DNA from: Anticarsia gemmatalis
Lineage: Eukaryota > Arthropoda > Insecta > Lepidoptera > Erebidae
Assembly (NCBI RefSeq): GCF_050436995.1
Contig: NC_134754.1
Location: forward strand, 2,535,001-2,599,000
Reading direction: 5' to 3'
DNA length: 64,000 nucleotides
How positions within the stretch are numbered: position 1 is the first letter of the stretch; every line of letters starts with the position of its first letter. Position numbers and translations under genes: made by a program. The notes beneath the pieces were generated by a model that worked only from the letters and a program-made list of their open reading frames with translations, was not told the DNA's origin and did not search any database. Shown in pieces: positions 60,249 to 64,000 of the stretch.

Positions 60249-62646
60249 TGTGTGCTTCAAGGCCTTTATATTATTTGTTGTCACATTAATCTAAGTTAAA
60301 AACAAGGAATACACGATATGGACCCATTTTATTTCCAAACTTCGTATGATGGATGATCGCATACGTTTTGTTGAGGAGGTCGTAATGGTCGTATTTTGAA
60401 ATGTCGCACTAAAACTCAACGATTGATGATCGAAGTTCCATTACAATAGCAATTTATCAGACGTTTGTGAGTTGTCTATTATTACGTGTATGTTTTGTTT
60501 CTAGATAGATAAGAAAAAGTATGCTACACGTAGTCCATTTGTTTTCTAAATCGTTATTATGACACGTTTTCTATTTAACTGATATTTTATACAATAAAAC
60601 TGCAAGCTTTGTTCAATACATTTATTTTATTTTATGTTCATTTAGTGTATTCGTTTATTTAGCTGATCAGAAATATAGAAAAGTAATTTCATATTTCTAC
60701 TATTTCGTTTTAAGAAGTTAGAATAGCCGTTGCGCCATTCAAAGAGAGCGTCTCAATTTTCATTTCCTCACTGCATTGCCTCTATTTTCTTTAATATTTC
60801 CCCACTGCCGTCCTAATGACTTCCTCCGCAATATTTTCCGAACAGGCGTCTCACGATGTTTTCCCTTTATACGTGCGCCCGGTAAATGGTTTAAGTTTGC
60901 CTGCCTGCAGTGTGCAGTTTCATCTTGCACGTGTGTACCCGATTGCGGGTCGAATACTTAATGCGCGACGCATTAGTTCAAAGGACATTATTCATTTTTA
61001 TTCCGTTAGTTTCTGGGACTGCTATTTGTGACTTACACTTGTGCAAGATATAAAGTTTGGGAGTAAATTTAAAAATGAATTTCGAAGTAGAGCATTATAT
61101 TGAATGGATTGCTGAGTATTTATGAGCTGTACGACTGTTGAATGTGAAAGTTTTATTATTCTCAATCAATATTGATAAGTAAGCGACTCATGGAAATTAG
61201 GTACTCATGGGATAAATTTAATAATCAAAGGTGGTCATGGATAACTGACTTTTATGATGGCTATTGTTAAGTAGACGATTGGGTCATTATGGAAATGTTT
61301 GAGTCATAATAATATTGCACTGGTAGCTAAAATATAATGTTTTCAACTTCAAGGAAAAGATAAGTAAGTACATACTTCATTCAGTAACTCAATTAACAAA
61401 TGCCTGCTATGAACCAATAAACTAAAAAGAACGAAAATGTTTTAGCTGATCCCCGATACTGCGTACAAACGTTTAAAAGAGAGCAAACAATTACTGCTCT
61501 GTGAGCTTGCCCCGTGTTGAGTTTCATCTCTAGTGCGTTTGCAACACGTTTCAAATTACGTTTCACGCACGCAGACGCCCATTTCATAACCTACGTCGTA
61601 TTCCATTTGGCAGTCAACAGAGCTGGCTATAGACTACCCTGGCTCGATTTTCTGCGAGTGTGTTGGTTCTGGAACAGGCAGCTGTCTCTCTTTTTGCTGT
61701 TAGGAAATCATAAAAAAAACTATTGGGTTGTTGAAAGATTGTTGTTCGGTTTTCGAACACTTGAAATTGGTGTTATAATTCGCTCTATTATGTATAAGAG
61801 GGTCTTCCTAGTATTTTTCAGTATACGAGGTTGTGTTTTTGAAACTTACGTGCAAGCATGTACTTGATTTGTTCACGATATGTGATACAAGTAATTGTTT
61901 TGGGCTAAAACCAGCTAAAAATACACTGATTGTGAAAAATTACAAGGCTGTTTTGAAAGAATTTGTATGTGTATAAATTAAATAGGTATAAACAGGGAAA
62001 TGCATTAGCTTCTTCCAGCACAATAGCTCTGCGTCGGCGGATGTTCGTAAAATTCGCTTCGAAGCAATATTTCGGCGCGGCACTTACTCCCTGTGGGTTC
62101 AGGCGGCTTATAGAATACAAATTGTTCCTTTATCAGAAACTTTCGCGGGTAGACGCCAAAAATAATCGTGCGTTCTCAACTGTAGTAGGTATATTTTATT
62201 CGAGTAACACCTTTTTATCGCAGACAATTGTCGGTTTCGGAAGTAAATTGGTTCTAATTTTCAATTTATCTTTGTGCTCGTTTTTGGAAACGGAATAATC
62301 CCTGGTACCTTATTATGTGAATTCATTCTTGCGTAAATAGTTAGCTATAAGTGATCAAGAATTATAATAGATAGGTGGGGTATCACACAGGTCAGTTAGA
62401 CCGAAAAGATGACTGTTCAGCAGACGAATGGTACTCCAAAGACATGATTATAGCCGTGACTTACTCATATACTCGACATTATACACGTACACGTCGTACA
62501 CTGCAGTAATGGTTTCTGATGTCAAACACTTTGTCGTCTACAAGTATCTCTACATCTCTATCTTTGAGTTGACCTACTTTAAGCCGAAAATACACTTCAT
62601 CGTAGAGCGTCGGACTCACAAGAAACATTTCATCTGTTCTTTCAGC
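60249..62646. other. No gene detected between gene B and tRNA-Glu
   Basis: AT-rich sequence with GC-richer islands near 60720-60960, 61440-61690 and 62020-62150. Open frames there are short and lack splice sites in frame. It may be part of a long intron of a minus-strand gene, given the probable exon at 63625-63685. Confidence 0.45.
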
Positions 62647-62718
62647 TCCGGTATGGTCTAGTGGCTAGGATACCTGGCTCTCACCCAGGAGGCTCGGGTT
62701 CGATTCCCGGTACCGGAA
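62647..62718 (+). tRNA. tRNA-Glu (anticodon CUC)
   Basis: A 72-nt cloverleaf. Acceptor TCCGGTA (62647-62653) pairs perfectly with TACCGGA (62711-62717), with discriminator A. The A box is TGGTCTAGTGGCTAGG and the B box GGTTCGATTCC. The anticodon stem encloses the loop CTCTCAC, with anticodon CTC at 62680-62682, which reads GAG. CCA is not encoded, as expected in eukaryotes. There is no intron. A seven-T run follows at 62721-62727. It is intact and likely functional. Confidence 0.96.
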
Positions 62719-62720
62719 TA

Positions 62721-62727
62721 TTTTTTT
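62721..62727 (+). terminator. Pol III terminator of tRNA-Glu
   Basis: Seven consecutive T residues begin 3 nt after the tRNA discriminator base, a standard RNA polymerase III stop. Confidence 0.85.
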
Positions 62728-63624
62728 ACAGTTTTTTAATTTATTTTAAAAGTATTCTGCTTTTAGTTGGGTAAATTAAAGCCGTGATGTTCCATTGTAT
62801 TCGTTTTGGAGCGCTTTCAACCGGTACAAAAGGAGAGAGAGCGTAAGACCGTTTGTCTTGGTATAAATAAAATCTAATGTAATAAGAATATAGTAAACTT
62901 TTACGCTTTATCATGAAGCTGAAAAGATCCATGATATAGCTATATCGTGTTTTCTTTTCTCTAAGGTAGAAATAATTGTATTTATTATTCCACATTACTT
63001 TATTAACGCTTTACTTGTGAACTCGAATAATTTTACTGGTGTATTTTACGCCGCGAATGAGTATATTATTTAAGCCCCGTGATAATATTCTAGCGATGAC
63101 TCAGTGGTGTCTTTGATCCTTGCTTATAGTGTCTACGAATGCATTTACCACTGAGTTCTAGTTGTTAGCTCTAACTAGCACATTTGAGTCTATAGTAAAC
63201 ATTTTTAAACTGCTCCATGATAGTACAACCAGACGACGCCGAGTGGCAATGTGTGAACACATCAACATTTCCACTATTCGCGCCGTCAAAAAAAACACTT
63301 TTTACAAGCACAACAGCAGCCACATACAGAATAAAAACTCCAAATAATCCTTCCATCAAGGGCAACAGTTGGTAAACCAACTTTTTTTAACCAGTAAATT
63401 CAAAAACTATTCATACCAAACACATAATAGGCAACAAAAACCCTTCGGACGCCGTAGGGCATTCCGACCGTAATTTTTCGCTACTGCGTGTATCCGAATG
63501 TTTTTGCAACCCCACACACAACGGCTGATTGATTTACGACTGGCTGATCTAGTTTAGATATTTTTGACGGTTAAAATATTGTTTGGACGGATTATTTTTG
63601 TAGTTTGAAAACAAAACTACTTAC
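62728..63624. other. No gene detected
   Basis: AT-rich sequence without supported exons or clear repeats. A short self-complementary patch lies near 62930-62950 (ATGATATAGCTATATCGTG). Confidence 0.45.
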
Positions 63625-63685
63625 TGGTTGGGGTAGCGTCTCGTTGAGTTTGAAGCTTTGCAGCAACACTTCGCGAAATTTTAAC
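63625..63685 (-). CDS. Probable single internal exon of an unknown minus-strand gene
   Basis: On the minus strand, acceptor TTTTATTCAG and donor CCAACCA|GTAAGT bound 61 nt. Reading with one leading base gives LKFREVLLQSFKLNETLPQP, which has normal protein composition and no stop. No other exon of this gene was found, so it could be a chance match. The product is unknown. Confidence 0.4.
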
Positions 63686-64000
63686 CTGAATAAAATTATA
63701 CTGTAATTAACGCTTAACAATTTTCTTTTTGTAGTTTTCATATCAATCACCTTCAAATATTAATAAAATACGTTCTAATTATTTTATTGTGATAGTGATT
63801 TGATAGTAGTGAACCAATTTACCGAGCTATTTCAGTTAGACTTGGTTACATACTAAAGAATTTTCCGTGTGATTTATGGGGCCCTTAGATGCCCAACACC
63901 AGCACATAAAAGTAGCCTATGTATCGTCTGGCTGTATCAACTGTTGCTTATCTCATTGGTAGTTTATAAATATAAAAGCTGGCTTACTTATGCCGATGTT
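63686..64000. other. Right edge of the window, no feature
   Basis: AT-rich sequence, presumably intron if the minus-strand exon at 63625-63685 is real. I see nothing else in it. Confidence 0.4.

Noticed and set aside
61514..61867. 117-codon plus-strand open frame
   Set aside because: There is no splice or promoter context and the composition is not protein-like after the first third; it is more likely intronic or intergenic sequence.
1..64000. CRISPR arrays, bacterial operons or prophage
   Set aside because: No regularly spaced direct repeats, ribosome-binding sites or compact operons; the window is plainly eukaryotic with spliceosomal introns.

Overview
This is eukaryotic nuclear DNA: AT-rich, genes split by GT-AG introns, AATAAA poly(A) signals, and no bacterial features. 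The organism is most likely a moth or butterfly, possibly a noctuid-type moth. The grounds are a tRNA-derived SINE and retrotransposon tails of types I know from lepidopteran genomes, a ZAD zinc-finger gene (an insect-expanded family), and modest intron sizes. The species cannot be named from sequence alone.

Layout. 1-12563: no gene found; dispersed repeats, one clear SINE (8355-8614) and a perfect hairpin (9166-9239). 12564-28187: plus-strand gene A, a coiled-coil protein with 17 visible coding exons (1140 residues; its 5' end was not found). 29912-36048: plus-strand gene encoding a cysteine-rich protein of about 1491 residues, with eight CxCxxCxCxxC modules and a C-terminal fibronectin-III-like fold. 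36756-41886: plus-strand ZAD/C2H2 zinc-finger gene (11 exons, 738 residues). 42449-44806: plus-strand unknown gene (4 exons, 385 residues). 45275-47513: minus-strand methylthioribulose-1-phosphate dehydratase (Apip/mtnB, 6 exons, 228 residues). 48353-48817: intronless nucleoside diphosphate kinase. 49005-60182: plus-strand gene B, 14 exons and about 2010 residues in my model, which is a diverged paralogue of gene A extended by cysteine-rich, basic and tandem-repeat segments. 62647-62718: tRNA-Glu(CUC). One probable minus-strand exon of an otherwise unseen gene lies at 63625-63685.

How the genes relate. Apip (methionine salvage), the kinase (nucleotide balance) and the tRNA are housekeeping. 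The zinc-finger gene is a likely DNA-binding regulator. Gene A, the Cys-rich gene and gene B look like structural or scaffold proteins. A and B share a run of four consecutive phase-0 exons of 69/71, 79/79, 62/62 and 177/173 codons with matching motifs, so they arose by duplication. Gene B and the Cys-rich gene also share a Cys-rich character. I recognise no established family for A, B or the Cys-rich protein. The most novel item is a 12-unit repeat with a T-x-S-G core in the C-terminal half of gene B.

Introns and spacers carry several foldback elements: a 246-bp PIF/Harbinger-like MITE with TAA target duplications, a 341-bp TA-flanked MITE, a 118-bp foldback, and a 52-bp almost perfect palindrome between two convergent genes. 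All exon models were made by eye from splice consensus and reading phase; none was tested against transcripts or databases.
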